Of a stretch of 64,000 bases of DNA, positions 23,757 to 31,167 are shown piece by piece. Source of the stretch: Parabacteroides sp. An277 (GTDB lineage Bacteria; Bacteroidota; Bacteroidia; Bacteroidales; Tannerellaceae); the NCBI RefSeq assembly GCF_002159645.1, contig NZ_NFJB01000001.1:146828-210827 (forward strand), in the 5' to 3' direction. Within the stretch, counting starts at the first letter, position 1. Each line of letters opens with the position of its first letter. The translations under genes were made by a program, and so were the position numbers. The notes beneath the pieces were generated by a model, which ran no database searches, was not told the origin of the DNA, and saw nothing but the letters and a program-made list of their open reading frames with translations.

Positions 23757-25139
23757 TTACCGTACCGGCTTGTTCCCGAAGCGGCGCGTTTGCCGGGCAG
23801 AGCGTAAGGCTGGCGACTCCTCCTTCCCCGCCTCGCCCGGGATGAAATAGGCATGCTCCAAGGTGTATTGGATGCGCTCCACCTGGTCGGGCGTGAAGCC
23901 GGTCAAGAAGCTATAGTCGTAGTCCATGACGTTGTCGGACCAGAAGAATTCCCCGGTCTCGCCATCCGTGCGCCCGAAGTCGATAGTGTTACCGCCATCC
24001 GTGTATTCCACGTAGGCATCGCGGTCGTACCATCGCGTGTCGGCGCAGTAGTCGCCTTGTTCCTCGAACACGTGCCTCAATCCCAGAAAGTGACCCGCCT
24101 CGTGAGCGAAGGTCTGCACGTAATTGGCTTGCGGGATGACGTTTGAATTCAGAAATATACCTGTTTCAATACCGGGCTTATAGGTAGCGCAGCCCTCCAG
24201 CAACTCGTCGGCATCGAAGTAGGGAAAATCGGTGACGAAACCAACGACTGGGGTGTACTCATCCACATAGGCGTTGAGAATCGGGCAGACCCACACGTTC
24301 AGCGCATACTCCATGTCCCAGATGTATTGGTCGTCTATCTGGAGGTTCAGAAAGTCCACCTCCACCGCCTCCTTCTCATGGACAATACCCGGCGTTTCGA
24401 GCGGCGTCCCATCGGGCGTGTGGGTGGCGGCTACGAAACGCACGCCGGTCTCCGTCTGCTCGGGGAGGTTGTAATAGTTGCCATACACGTGGTTGGCATA
24501 GTCCAGCTGTTCCTCGATCATCCAGTCCTTGACCGGATAGTTGCCCTCGGCATCCGGGAAGAGGTGGAAGACCACGGGGATCTCGTAGGCGTCGGGATTC
24601 TCCGCCAGTGGCTCGGTGAAACTGGAGCGGACCGCCACCGTGTTGGAGTAGTATTCCCCCTTGTCCGTCCGCACGTAGCCCCGCAGATAGTAGGTCGTGC
24701 CGGGCAGCGGATGGAGGAAATTTATGCACTCCCAAATAAGCGGCTCCGCCTCCCAGTCCCAGTTCTGGAACGTGTCGTTATCCGATAAGTCGTAGATGAG
24801 GGTGCAGTCGCTGATGTCGGGCACCGTATCCCCGATTGAGTAGCAGCCACCCTGGTAGAGGATCTTCTCGTCGGCGGGCAGGTCCTCCATAACGAGATAG
24901 GCCGTGTACTGGGGCGGGTAATAGTCCGGAAAATCCTCCCACCGCACGACGTTTCCCTCGCCGATGTGCAGCTTAAAGGTAGAGGCCGGCTCCGGTTCGG
25001 GTTCCGGCTCCACTGGGTCGTCATCGCCGCAAGCCGCCATGCCGAAGGCCAGCAAGACCGCCGCCAAAAGTTTATACCCGTGCGACAGGAAGTCGCATTC
25101 TTCCAAATAATCCTTGATTTTCTTTCCAAATATATTCAT
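23757..25139 (-). CDS. Zinc metalloprotease lipoprotein (M43/pappalysin-like), copy 1
   Basis: A 460-residue predicted lipoprotein (FGMAAC lipobox) with a proline/glutamate linker (DDDPVEPEPEPEPAS) right after the lipid site. An Ig-like N-terminal part precedes the protease domain with HEAGHFLGLRH (HExxHxxGxxH zinc site) and the Met-turn region NVMDYDYSFLTG. It should be displayed on the cell surface. It forms a tandem pair with the gene at 25177, with long near-identical stretches. High GC compared with the flanking toxin genes. Confidence 0.88.
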   Translation of the reverse strand: MNIFGKKIKDYLEECDFLSHGYKLLAAVLLAFGMAACGDDDPVEPEPEPEPASTFKLHIGEGNVVRWEDFPDYYPPQYTAYLVMEDLPADEKILYQGGCYSIGDTVPDISDCTLIYDLSDNDTFQNWDWEAEPLIWECINFLHPLPGTTYYLRGYVRTDKGEYYSNTVAVRSSFTEPLAENPDAYEIPVVFHLFPDAEGNYPVKDWMIEEQLDYANHVYGNYYNLPEQTETGVRFVAATHTPDGTPLETPGIVHEKEAVEVDFLNLQIDDQYIWDMEYALNVWVCPILNAYVDEYTPVVGFVTDFPYFDADELLEGCATYKPGIETGIFLNSNVIPQANYVQTFAHEAGHFLGLRHVFEEQGDYCADTRWYDRDAYVEYTDGGNTIDFGRTDGETGEFFWSDNVMDYDYSFLTGFTPDQVERIQYTLEHAYFIPGEAGKEESPALRSARQTRRFGNKPVR

Positions 25140-25176
25140 AAATAGATCTTTTATATGATAAGTTAATTAAGTGCTT

Positions 25177-26553
25177 CTATCGGACGGGATTCTTCCCGAA
25201 CTTCCGCGTCTGCGGGGCAGAGCGTAAGGCTGGCGCCTCCTCCTTCCCCGCCTCGCCCGGGATGAAATAGGCGTGCCGCAAGGTATATTGGATGCGCTCC
25301 ACCTGGTCGGGCGTGAAGCCGGTCATGAAGCTATAATCGTAGTCCATGACGTTGTCGGACCAAAAGGTTTCCCCTGTAGTGCCATCCATACGAATGAAAT
25401 CGATGGCGCCCTGCGTGTATTCCAAGTGGACCTCGCGGTCGTACCATCGCGTGTCATCGCAGTAGTCACCGCCCGGTTCAAAAACATGTTCCAATCCCAG
25501 GAAGTGGCCCGCCTCGTGCGCGAAGGTCTGCACGTTATTGGCTTGCGATTGGACGTTTGAGTTCAGGAATATGCCTGCGAAAGCACCGGGCTCATAGGTA
25601 TTGCAGCCCTCCAGCCGCTCGTCGGCATCGAAGAAGGGGGAAAGCGTTCTTCCAGCTAAGTCCTCCGCATTCTTGATCGGGCAAACCCACACGTTCAGCG
25701 CGTACTCCATGTCCCAGAGATAGGCATCGTCAATAATATCATTGATGCTATCAAACATCTGACCGGCCGGGTCGTTTATCTCCACCGCCTCCTTCTCATG
25801 GACGATACCCGGTGTTTCGAGCGGCGTCCCGTCGGGCGTGTGGGTGGCGGCGACGAAACGCACGCCGGTCTCCGCCTGCCCGGGGACGTTGTAATAGTTG
25901 CCATACACGTGGTTAGCATAGTCCAGTTGTTCCTGGATCAGCCAATCCTTGACCGGATAGTTGCCCTCGGCATCTGGGAAGAGGTGGAAAACGACGGGGA
26001 TCTCATAGGCGTCGGGATTCTCCGCCAGCGGCTCGGTGAAGCTGGAGCGGATCGCCACCGTGTTGGAGTAGTATTCCCCTTTGTCCGTCTGCACGTAGCC
26101 CCGCAGGTAGTAGGTCGTGCCGGGCAGCGGATGGAAGAAATACATGCACCACCAGATGAGCGGCTCCGCCTCCCAGTCCCAGTTCTGGAACGTGTCGAAA
26201 TCCGAGATGTCGTAGATGAGGGTGCAGTCGCTGATGTCGGGCACCGTATCCCCGATTGAGTAGCAGCCACCCATATAGAGGATCTTCTCGTCGGCGGGCA
26301 GGTCCTCCATAACGAGATTGGCCGTGTACACGGGCGGGTAATCGTCCGGAAGCTCCTCCCACCGCACGATGTTTCCCTCGCCGATGTGTATCTTGAAGGT
26401 CGAGGTCGGCTCCGGATCGGGTTCCGGCTCTACGGGGTCATCATCGTCGCATGATGCTGCGCCGAAGAGAAAGAGGGCACACATCACTGATTTACACACA
26501 TGCAACAGAGCATCACACATTCCTACATTATTACTTCTTTTCATTCTAAACAT
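25177..26553 (-). CDS. Zinc metalloprotease lipoprotein (M43/pappalysin-like), copy 2
   Basis: 458 residues, the upstream member of the tandem pair. The lipobox is FGAASC, followed by the same Pro/Glu linker and Ig-like segment. The zinc site is HEAGHFLGLEH and the Met-turn VMDYDYSFMTG. The active-site residues are complete in both copies; they differ most around residues 265-320, where this copy has NDPAGQMFDSINDIIDD and lacks the VGFVTDFPY region. That local divergence may alter substrate choice. The 37-base gap between copies suggests co-transcription. Confidence 0.88.
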   Translation of the reverse strand: MFRMKRSNNVGMCDALLHVCKSVMCALFLFGAASCDDDDPVEPEPDPEPTSTFKIHIGEGNIVRWEELPDDYPPVYTANLVMEDLPADEKILYMGGCYSIGDTVPDISDCTLIYDISDFDTFQNWDWEAEPLIWWCMYFFHPLPGTTYYLRGYVQTDKGEYYSNTVAIRSSFTEPLAENPDAYEIPVVFHLFPDAEGNYPVKDWLIQEQLDYANHVYGNYYNVPGQAETGVRFVAATHTPDGTPLETPGIVHEKEAVEINDPAGQMFDSINDIIDDAYLWDMEYALNVWVCPIKNAEDLAGRTLSPFFDADERLEGCNTYEPGAFAGIFLNSNVQSQANNVQTFAHEAGHFLGLEHVFEPGGDYCDDTRWYDREVHLEYTQGAIDFIRMDGTTGETFWSDNVMDYDYSFMTGFTPDQVERIQYTLRHAYFIPGEAGKEEAPALRSAPQTRKFGKNPVR

Positions 26554-26583
26554 AATTATAAGAGGTTATTAAATCATTTACAA

Positions 26584-27423
26584 TTATTCCTCATTCATAT
26601 CCTTCACCTCCACCAGTTCCAGCTCGCAGTCCGATGTACCGGCGGAACGGGTGTCGAGGGCATTGGTATCTTTCAAAGTAAGGTTGAATGAATAAGCATT
26701 GCCGCTCGCCAACGAGCCTGTATAGCTGGCGGTCTTATCCTTGCCGGCCACAACCAGCGTAATGTTGAAGCCGGCATTAGGGGCGACAATGGCGGTGTAA
26801 GAATGAGCCGCTTCATCTTGCAGCGGAAAGATATCTATCGTGTTCCCATCGCCTGTTACGGTACTGCCGTTTACGGTAATGCTTTCCTTTGTTTGGATGT
26901 GAAAGTCCGTTACGGTTGGCATAGCGCTACCGTAGTCACTCCAATCGGTAATGGTGACGATGACTTTGCTTAGGCGGTGCTCCAATGTCACGCTGGGCGT
27001 AGTGCTGATTAAATCGCCGCTGTATGTCATGAAATCCGCTTTGCATAAGTTTACGTTGGTGGTTTGATTTACGGGAATGGTGAATGAGGTCGCGGATGTG
27101 CCATCTCCTCCTGGATACCATACCGTGGTAGTGCCGGGAAGTATGGTGGAGATACCTCTATTGCCATACCATGCACTACCAGTGTAGCTCAGTGTATAGG
27201 AACTGGTGGTGTTATCGTAACCAGTGACCTGCAAGCCTGTCACGTCACCACTCTGCCATATCCATTCATCTCCGTCAGCGGTGGCACGTGTGCTGATGCT
27301 CACCTGCACCTCTTGCGGTTCTCCGCCCGGCACGGTAGCATCTTCCTCGCTGTTGCACGCCGCAAAAAGGGGCATGAAAGCCGCTAATGCAAAGCCTTTT
27401 ATCAAAGTATTGTTCCTTGTCAT
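26584..27423 (-). CDS. Fimbrillin-family lipoprotein
   Basis: 279 residues with a lipoprotein signal (FMPLFAAC) and the arrangement of Mfa-like fimbrillins: a VSISTRAT segment after the lipid site (the RA/T region where gingipain-type cleavage matures fimbrillins), IPVNQTTNVNLCKADFM, then VTLEHRLSKVIVTITD (the conserved H-R/K-LSK-V strand). It ends VKDMNEE. Likely a major or accessory fimbrial subunit; no usher- or anchor-like gene is adjacent. Confidence 0.82.
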   Translation of the reverse strand: MTRNNTLIKGFALAAFMPLFAACNSEEDATVPGGEPQEVQVSISTRATADGDEWIWQSGDVTGLQVTGYDNTTSSYTLSYTGSAWYGNRGISTILPGTTTVWYPGGDGTSATSFTIPVNQTTNVNLCKADFMTYSGDLISTTPSVTLEHRLSKVIVTITDWSDYGSAMPTVTDFHIQTKESITVNGSTVTGDGNTIDIFPLQDEAAHSYTAIVAPNAGFNITLVVAGKDKTASYTGSLASGNAYSFNLTLKDTNALDTRSAGTSDCELELVEVKDMNEE

Positions 27424-27476
27424 ATTCTTACTCTTTTATCTTAGTTTCAACCTATATACTTCACTTTCTGCTCTTC

Positions 27477-27533
27477 GGCAAGCTGGAAAACAAGCGTCCC
27501 GCCCTTCTCCTACGGGGGAGAGGGGCGGAACGA
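27477..27533. repeat. 57-bp dispersed repeat, copy 2
   Basis: Equivalent of 21576-21632; contains CCTTCTCC / GGGGGAGAGG hairpin arms. Located between higA and the fimbrillin start. Confidence 0.75.
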
Positions 27534-27555
27534 GAAACTTTCTTGACAATAAGCG

Positions 27556-27870
27556 TCAAAGCATGGCTGCGAATTTCCTCACTTGGGCAAGCCGTTCCAT
27601 GAAAGACGTGTCGCGAGTGGCCTGCTGCATGTTGTAGTCAAGTTGCATCCGCATCAACAGTCCTGCACTGATGCCCAACGCTGCCTCGAACAGCATCGCT
27701 GTAGAGGTGGTGAGCGGGCGGCGGCAGTTGAGGATGTCGTTCAGGATCTTATAGGATATGCCCGTTTGTGCGGCGAGGCGTGTCTGCGGCAAGCCCCGGC
27801 TCTCGATTTCTTCCTTGAGCAGTTCACCCGGATGTACGGGGCGCTGGCAAGTATATTTTCCCATGTTCAT
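27556..27870 (-). CDS. higA: HigA-type antitoxin (XRE helix-turn-helix)
   Basis: 104 residues with the family start RPVHPGELLKEEIESRGLPQ and a helix-turn-helix (QTRLAAQTGISYKILNDIL). HigA binds the HigB toxin and represses the shared promoter. The toxin gene lies upstream, five bases away, the reversed order typical of higBA. The C-terminus (MERLAQVRKFAAML) is a little longer than in the shortest homologues. Confidence 0.88.
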   Translation of the reverse strand: MNMGKYTCQRPVHPGELLKEEIESRGLPQTRLAAQTGISYKILNDILNCRRPLTTSTAMLFEAALGISAGLLMRMQLDYNMQQATRDTSFMERLAQVRKFAAML

Positions 27871-27875
27871 ATCTC

Positions 27876-28193
27876 CTATTTATAATGGTTCGACAATTCC
27901 AATATGTTGCAAATCGTCACGACTGTTTCAGCCGCAACTTGCTTCACCGTGAACTCGATGCGGTACTGGTCGTTTACCCGGATGGAGGAAATACCCGCTT
28001 TGTCTCCTTTCAGCACTTCGTAGTGCAATGAATGGAGAGGGTAGAGTTCTTCTACGCCTGCGGCTTGTTCCAGCACCTTGACACGCAGCTGATAGCGTGC
28101 GATGATATGAGGCTGAAAGCGATATTTCTTGTCTGTCGTCTTTCCGTCCTCATATAGCTGGCGCAAGTATTCTTTATCGAAGTGTATTTCCAT
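27876..28193 (-). CDS. higB: HigB-type toxin (RelE/ParE fold)
   Basis: 105 residues. The segments LYPLHSLHYEVLKGDKAGISSIRVNDQYRIEF and VTICNILELSNHY match the RelE/ParE-fold plasmid-maintenance family: the RxNDQYRI strand carries the residues that contact mRNA in the ribosome. It probably cleaves mRNA during translation. It leads the higBA operon behind a TATCTTTG element. Confidence 0.86.
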   Translation of the reverse strand: MEIHFDKEYLRQLYEDGKTTDKKYRFQPHIIARYQLRVKVLEQAAGVEELYPLHSLHYEVLKGDKAGISSIRVNDQYRIEFTVKQVAAETVVTICNILELSNHYK

Positions 28194-28218
28194 GATTTGC
28201 TATTTCTGATTCACTTCG

Positions 28219-28226
28219 CAAAGATA
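28219..28226 (-). promoter_or_regulatory. Candidate -7 element of higBA
   Basis: Minus-strand TATCTTTG, 26 bases before the higB ATG. Confidence 0.55.
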
Positions 28227-28284
28227 ACGCTTATTCCCGACATTCCACTATAAAAGTGGATATTTTCGAAGAAGTCTCTCGTTT

Positions 28285-28306
28285 TCCAACCTGTCAAAGA
28301 ACGCTT
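28285..28306 (-). repeat. boxA-like intergenic element, copy 6
   Basis: Minus-strand AAAGCGTTCTTTGACAGGTT followed by GG, between the fimbrillin stop and the higBA promoter. Confidence 0.6.
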
Positions 28307-28319
28307 TATATTTTCTTCT

Positions 28320-28336
28320 CCCCTCCACGGGAGGGG
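28320..28336 (-). terminator. Short GC hairpin after the fimbrillin gene
   Basis: CCCCTCC / GGGAGGGG arms, 14 bases past the stop, followed on the minus strand by AGAAGAAAA, not a T-run. A weak terminator or mRNA 3' end at best. Confidence 0.4.
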
Positions 28337-28350
28337 TTGGGGGAGGCTCT

Positions 28351-29316
28351 TTATTCAGTTTCCAAGCTGCCGCCATCTTGTTCCGTCCAAGGCGAAACGA
28401 TGACACTATTAACCCACACTCCGCTCTCTTTTGTGATAGTTACCTCATAGGTATAGGAATGGCCTGCATTCCAAACAATGTCCTTTGATGCATAACACGA
28501 ATATTCCCTCCTATTATTAATGACAAGATAGTATTCATTCTCCTTCACTGTTTGCGGAATGACAAGTGCGGCGAAACTGGCGAGGGAAGTTTCGTTTCCG
28601 TCGGATGCAAGGGGCTGTGGACCGAGGCTGTAGGCCGTGATAGTCCCCATTGTGTTTCCCTGCGTCCAGTTGAAATAATTCCCGTCCATGTCGTCCGTAC
28701 TCACCGTGCCGTTCATAACAATATTGTTTATATCTCCTATCGTCACACTGACGTCATCACTTTCGTACACAGGACCTACATTGCGGACATGCACCACCAC
28801 TTTTGCCACTTGATGGTAGAATTTAAGGGCAATTTCCTGCCCTCCGCTTACCCTTCCCTGCGCAAAGAGCAAGTCGCTTTTCGCATAATTGTCGCCAGTT
28901 TGGTTGGTTTGTACAGACCATGAGTCGGAACGCTCTTCGCTGTTGTTACCATAATGCCAGGCACGGACAAATTTAGTCTCGTTGTCGCTTAGCCAAGAAG
29001 ATTGCTCGCCGCTCGTAAAGGTCAGTTTGCCATCGGTACCGGCTGTGTAAATTCCTCTCTTGGCTTGCGTCCAGTCGGGAGTTGTCGTATCGTCATAATT
29101 GTCTATCACCTCTACAATGACGGTTTCCGTACCTTCCCAACTGTTATCGGGAGTCGCCCGCGTGTCGGTTGTCGCATCCGCCATAGTAGCAGTCAGCACC
29201 AACGGCTCGCCGTTTCCCGAAGGGCGTGTTTCGGTAAGGTCGTCATGCGAACAGGCGGATAGAATGCCTGCCAGCAAAAGGAGAATCATCCGTTTCAAGT
29301 CTGATAGTCGGTTCAT
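28351..29316 (-). CDS. Fimbrillin-family lipoprotein
   Basis: 321 residues with lipoprotein signal (LLLLAGILSAC). Recognisable fimbrillin layout: TDTRATPDNSWEGTETVIVEV after the lipid site, a long strand-rich middle, IALKFYHQVAKVVVHV (the conserved histidine strand), VIPQTVKENEYYLVI and the C-terminal KDIVWNAGHSYTYEVTITKESG. The last motif is the donor strand region shared with the other fimbrillins here. It is the only gene between the higBA promoter and the repeats at 29.4 kb. Confidence 0.82.
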   Translation of the reverse strand: MNRLSDLKRMILLLLAGILSACSHDDLTETRPSGNGEPLVLTATMADATTDTRATPDNSWEGTETVIVEVIDNYDDTTTPDWTQAKRGIYTAGTDGKLTFTSGEQSSWLSDNETKFVRAWHYGNNSEERSDSWSVQTNQTGDNYAKSDLLFAQGRVSGGQEIALKFYHQVAKVVVHVRNVGPVYESDDVSVTIGDINNIVMNGTVSTDDMDGNYFNWTQGNTMGTITAYSLGPQPLASDGNETSLASFAALVIPQTVKENEYYLVINNRREYSCYASKDIVWNAGHSYTYEVTITKESGVWVNSVIVSPWTEQDGGSLETE

Positions 29317-29354
29317 ATTACATGTATGTTTTTATGTTCTGTCTTTGTGCCACA

Positions 29355-29427
29355 GGCGGTTGCGATACCACCCGCTACACCTGTTGGGTGTTACTCCTGG
29401 ACATTACGCACGGTGTCCGGCAGTGGC
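29355..29427. repeat. 73-bp dispersed repeat, copy 2
   Basis: Partner of 23637-23709; differs by a handful of transitions and keeps the hairpin arms near its right end. Confidence 0.8.
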
Positions 29428-29451
29428 TACCTTCCCATGTTTCTTAATAGA

Positions 29452-29499
29452 GGGAGGGTGTGTCATAAATAAGAAAATGTGATCTGAAAGTAACTGAAA
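29452..29499 (+). repeat. 48-bp repeat, identical to 63862-63909 (possible element end)
   Basis: Starts GGGAGGGTGTGTCATAAATA and runs to CTGAAA without a difference from the copy at the window end. GGGTGTGTC resembles insertion-sequence termini. It abuts the hairpin that truncates HU-Ig 3. Confidence 0.85.
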
Positions 29500-29526
29500 A
29501 GCTCCCCTGTCCTTAGGGGAGCTTTT
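29497..29526. terminator. Perfect 12-bp hairpin across the 3' end of HU-Ig 3
   Basis: AAAAGCTCCCCT and AGGGGAGCTTTT arms with a GTCCTT loop. The HU-Ig 3 stop codon (29513-29515) is inside it. A/T tails on both sides let it work in both directions. The related sequence near 63935-63958 has the same CTCCCCT/AGGGGAG arms. Confidence 0.8.
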
Positions 29527-30124
29527 CAGATAGCATTTTGATAGAGCCGGCTTCGACCGTAGTCGGGTACTCCGAGTCTACGCTGGTGAGGGTGATCTCG
29601 CCTTCGCCTACGCCCCCGGCTCCTACCAGCTGGATACGCCGTCCGTTCACCTCGGCAAAGCTGCTGCGGCTGATGCGGTTCTTCTCGCGCGAGGTCAGGT
29701 CGTACACCTCCTCGATGCGGGGCGAACGGTCTGCCGTCCCTTGGTCGATGCTCAGTTCCACCGCGTTGGCGGCGTCGCGCATCTTCTGTTTGGGTGTAAA
29801 TACAATCTTGGGGGTATTCAACGCCTTGGCCACGGTCACATCCTCCGGCTTGTCCATCATCTTGGACGAGACCGCGAGGCGGAACGAACCCAGTTCGGCC
29901 AGGTCCACGCTCGACCCTGCACGCATGGCATCGCAGATAATGTTACTAAAGCTGATAAGGGCATTCTTTACATCGCCTTCCGAGAGCGAAGTCTCCCGTA
30001 CAATGCGATCCACGACTGTTTCAGTCGATATCTTCTGTTGCGACTTGGGATGTGCGAAATACGCGATTTGTCCCTTCCGTTCACCCAATGTCAGGGTCTT
30101 CGATTTAATTTCAAATTCTAACAT
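29513..30124 (-). CDS. HU-like DNA-binding protein with shortened Ig-like tail (paralogue 3)
   Basis: 203 residues. The HU part is complete (QQKISTETVVDRIVRETSLSEGDVKNALISF, VDLAELGSFRLAVSSKM, KIVFTPKQKMRDAAN) and the Ig-like tail begins normally (GRRIQLVGAGGVGEGEITL). It ends SIKMLSEKLP, where paralogue 1 continues for another 40 residues. The codons for MLSEKLP are part of a repeat found again at 63.9 kb, so an insertion seems to have replaced the tail. A four-copy palindrome array lies upstream at a set distance; the fimbrillin operon at 30285-32323 reads into it. Confidence 0.83.
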   Translation of the reverse strand: MLEFEIKSKTLTLGERKGQIAYFAHPKSQQKISTETVVDRIVRETSLSEGDVKNALISFSNIICDAMRAGSSVDLAELGSFRLAVSSKMMDKPEDVTVAKALNTPKIVFTPKQKMRDAANAVELSIDQGTADRSPRIEEVYDLTSREKNRISRSSFAEVNGRRIQLVGAGGVGEGEITLTSVDSEYPTTVEAGSIKMLSEKLP

Positions 30125-30189
30125 ATAACCTCCTTATTTTAATGTGTTTGTAGATGTTAATCATGTGCTGTTGCAAGTAACTGTAACGA

Positions 30190-30269
30190 CCAACCGTTGG
30201 GGACTGTGACGACCAACCGTTGGGTGTTGCCATGACCAACGGTTGGGTAGGATGACGACCAACGGTTGG
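30190..30269. repeat. Palindrome array CCAAC-N-GTTGG, 4 copies, exact 23 bp period (HU-Ig 3 leader)
   Basis: Centres at 30195, 30218, 30241 and 30264. The central base is C in the first two and G in the last two; arms are identical in all. Spacers resemble G(A/T)GACGA. The nearest centre is 71 bases from the HU-Ig 3 ATG. It sits between the fimbrillin stop and the HU-Ig gene on the same strand, with no promoter seen between. Confidence 0.9.
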
Positions 30270-30284
30270 GTATTTCAGGCCCCA

Positions 30285-31145
30285 TTAGTTAATGATTATG
30301 TTCGTAGTTCCTCCATCTTCCCAGTCCTGGATAGTGGCTTCGCTTATATCCAAACCGGTGTTGCTGACGGTGACGTTCCACGTATAATTGTAGCCGGCCT
30401 CCAGTTTCCCGCTCGAAGGGGTAAGGTTGGCACTATAGCTTTGTGCATTGACCGTGACGGTAAGTCCTATCGTCGATGCCGCTTGCGGGAAAAGGATGAC
30501 GTGGCTGTTGTTTTCCGAAAGGGATAGGGTCAACTCCGCAGGAGTTACCTCATCCGCAGTAGCCGTACCCGTTGCAGTATCGAACGAACCTTGCAGCTTC
30601 AGCCCGCTAAGGGTGTAGCTGAACGAGCTGCTCAAGTCCACATTGTTCCCTTCGAAGAAGTTCAGGGTAATCTGGCTCATGCAATGCTGGAAAGCGTTTT
30701 CGCCCGTGAAACTCACTGTCGGGTCTGCCTTGCTGGCCGTAGCTCCGGTGGCATAGAGAAAGTCTATCTTCGGTTGGGTATCCGCTTTTTGGTTTTCTGC
30801 CGAAGTGCTCACATCGGTATAGGTGGCATCTGCTGTATAAGGATAGTAGGCGTTGAAGGTCACTTCTTCCGCGCTTTGGAAATAGATGTTTTCCGCGACA
30901 GCCTCGAAGCTACTGCCATTCCAGCGATAGGCCCTATTGGTGTAATCGGTCGCTGTGCCTGTTACGGTGGAGATGCCTATCTCGTCGTTTGTACCCCATT
31001 GGGTACCGCTGGCACGGGTCTGCGTGCCGCTGATGTCGGTATTTACTTCAAGGGCCACTTCGCCCTGGGACGAGGTATTTATTTCTTCGCTTGTGCAGGC
31101 GGCGAACGAGAGCGCCGTGGCTGCGATAAATACATATCTATACAT
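30285..31145 (-). CDS. Fimbrillin-family lipoprotein
   Basis: 286 residues with lipobox LSFAAC. The Mfa-like/fimbrillin plan is clear: TDISGTQTRASGTQWGTNDEIGI, a YPYTADATY segment, FLYATGATASKADPTVSFTGENAFQHCMSQITLNF (conserved H and the following strand), and the C-terminal GKLEAGYNYTWNVTVSNTGLDISEATIQDWEDGG typical of many Bacteroidales fimbrillins. It lies 22 bases after the FimB-like gene and 16 bases before the palindrome array of HU-Ig 3, so subunit and anchor are in one operon. Confidence 0.86.
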   Translation of the reverse strand: MYRYVFIAATALSFAACTSEEINTSSQGEVALEVNTDISGTQTRASGTQWGTNDEIGISTVTGTATDYTNRAYRWNGSSFEAVAENIYFQSAEEVTFNAYYPYTADATYTDVSTSAENQKADTQPKIDFLYATGATASKADPTVSFTGENAFQHCMSQITLNFFEGNNVDLSSSFSYTLSGLKLQGSFDTATGTATADEVTPAELTLSLSENNSHVILFPQAASTIGLTVTVNAQSYSANLTPSSGKLEAGYNYTWNVTVSNTGLDISEATIQDWEDGGTTNIIIN

Positions 31146-31167
31146 ATGGTGAATTTTATTTTGTGGG

